Source: Galaxea fascicularis
Taxonomy: Eukaryota > Cnidaria > Anthozoa > Scleractinia > Euphylliidae
Length of the DNA stretch: 64,000 nucleotides
Assembly (NCBI GenBank): GCA_948470475.1
Contig: OX419344.1
Span: forward strand, 14,223,047 to 14,287,046
Direction of reading: 5' to 3'
In this document: in pieces, positions 63,041 through 64,000 of the stretch
Layout: each line of letters opens with the position of its first letter
Numbering within the stretch: position 1 is the stretch's first letter
Made by a program: the position numbers and the translations under genes
The notes under the pieces: model-generated
The model's input: only the letters and a program-made list of their open reading frames with translations
What the model was told of the DNA's origin: nothing
Database searches by the model: none

Positions 63041-63516
63041 AAGACTTCACAATAAGCTCACACTAGGCTTATAAAATTACACTCGACCTCCGTCAAACTT
63101 CAAATACTCACAGCCTTCGCCAAATGTATAAACGACCTCTGTCACACTTCAATAAATACGGCCTCTGCCAACTGTATACACGACCTCTGTCAACTTCAAT
63201 AAATACGGCCTCCGCCAAACGCTCTCAGCTCTCAAGTTACTTCTCTTCACTTTCTTCAACAAACACTCTGCTTCTCTTTCTTAAGAAAAAAACTAAAGCT
63301 TCACCGATCGGATTATATACTCTACACAATAAAATTCTAGAACTTTCCAACTCAGCTAAATAAAGAAACATTACAATAAGAACTATTTACAGCTACTACG
63401 CAAACGGCTTAAAAATAGAATTACGGAATCACGATGATTCAGCACTAATTAAATATGCAGAACATTCTAGACACTTCCAGACAGTAACGCGAGTCACGCA
63501 ATAATTTTACGTAACA
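62799..63516. mobile_element. Solo LTR (718 bp) with perfect 5-bp target duplication
   Basis: Begins TGTTACGAG and ends ACGTAACA, flanked by TCTTG at 62794-62798 and 63517-63521. It contains repeated GACCTC-CGTCAAACTTCAA-type units and a TATAAAA near 63070. The strand cannot be fixed without the internal region. Confidence 0.88.
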
Positions 63517-64000
63517 TCTTGTTACATATCTGTTAGCATGAGCTCATCTACTTTGCTTCTCATCCTCTTTGCTTCTGTATTAGCATCGGTTTGCCTATAC
63601 TGTTTCCTTGTACCAGTAGCATTTGCATTAGCATGAGATCACTTGCTTTGGTCAAGTTGCATATACAGTAGCCAACGTTTGGCAACTGTGCATCAGTTGC
63701 ATATGCCTTAGCACAAGTTCGCCTACACCAGCTGAATATCCTTTAGCATCAATTTGGCTTTACACCAATCGCATGCCACTAGAATGTACTTGCCTACTTT
63801 GCACCAGTTGTGTAGCCATAAGCATGTATTCACCTACCATTCAACAGTCGTTGTTGTTGTTGTCCACTTGTTTTATTTCAATTAGCATGTTTTTGCCTAC
63901 TCTGCACCAATATATTATATCTCCATTAGCATGTAATGACCTACTTTTGCACCAATTTCATCTCCTTTAGAATGCCTTTGACTACTTTGCACATGTTGCT

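Larger units (their letters stand above)
62560..64000 (+). repeat. Divergent minisatellite (about 40-50 bp units)
   Basis: Degenerate units of the form TTAGCATGTA..TTGCCTACTTTGCACCAGTTG-TATATCCA repeat to the right edge. They are interrupted by the solo LTR at 62799-63516. Non-coding. Confidence 0.75.

Noticed and set aside
62560..64000. Open frames in the right-edge repeat as RUN-domain exons
   Set aside because: They translate a degenerate minisatellite and show no RUN motif.
1..64000. CRISPR arrays, bacterial operons or phage genes
   Set aside because: None found; repeats are transposon ends or minisatellites and the only real gene has spliceosomal introns.

Overview
This window is animal DNA and most likely comes from a stony coral or a related anthozoan. 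The only host gene I can support is a many-exon gene on the minus strand with canonical GT/AG introns and a Rubicon (RUBCN) product. Everything else recognisable is mobile-element debris of kinds common in cnidarian genomes: Polinton, BEL/Pao, Ty3/gypsy, CR1-like and L1-like LINEs, a Penelope-like element, tRNA-derived SINEs and many short inverted-repeat elements. The species assignment is an inference. There are no bacterial operons and no CRISPR array.

Host gene. Fifteen RUBCN exons can be read on the minus strand from 61198 down to the stop codon at 9665-9667. Splice sites and reading phases agree at all 14 introns. The joined coding length is 2337 nt, or 778 codons plus stop. The visible part holds the serine-rich middle, the conserved PI3K-complex-binding neighbourhood and the complete cysteine-rich C-terminal Rubicon-homology domain. 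The N-terminal RUN-domain exons must lie beyond the right edge. Most of the gene's length is intron filled with transposons.

Left flank (1-9600). A decayed Polinton/Maverick (adintovirus-like) element runs on the minus strand: protein-primed DNA polymerase B (about 6140-3300), an adenovirus-type protease (about 2150-1690), three copies of a small zinc-ribbon protein (1667-938) and a parvovirus-type phospholipase A2 domain (861-382). A LINE 5' fragment with a 2A-like motif interrupts it at about 2382-3295. An inverted duplication at 6105-6277 separates the polymerase start from a gypsy integrase relic (6262-7345). Two Mutator-type MITEs, a three-copy repeat and a hairpin follow.

Introns. Intron 14 (9732-14359) holds LINE relics and nested inverted-repeat elements. 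Intron 8 (18888-25216) holds a 1.9 kb TIR element and a Penelope-like 3' end with a hammerhead-like core. Intron 5 (26116-37071) holds a 4.9 kb Mag-like gypsy element with very short LTRs, inserted inside an older TIR element, plus a 304-bp tandem array carrying tRNA-like segments. Intron 4 (37446-44358) holds two head-to-head LINE relics and a 550-bp duplication. Intron 2 (46444-58358) is a three-level nest: a BEL/Pao element broken by a LINE, which is in turn broken by a gypsy fragment. Right of 61198 there is a divergent minisatellite interrupted by a solo LTR with a perfect 5-bp target duplication.

How it fits together: one autophagy/endosome regulator gene of more than 51 kb has been inflated by layered insertions, yet every exon and splice site checked is intact. 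None of the mobile elements looks competent.
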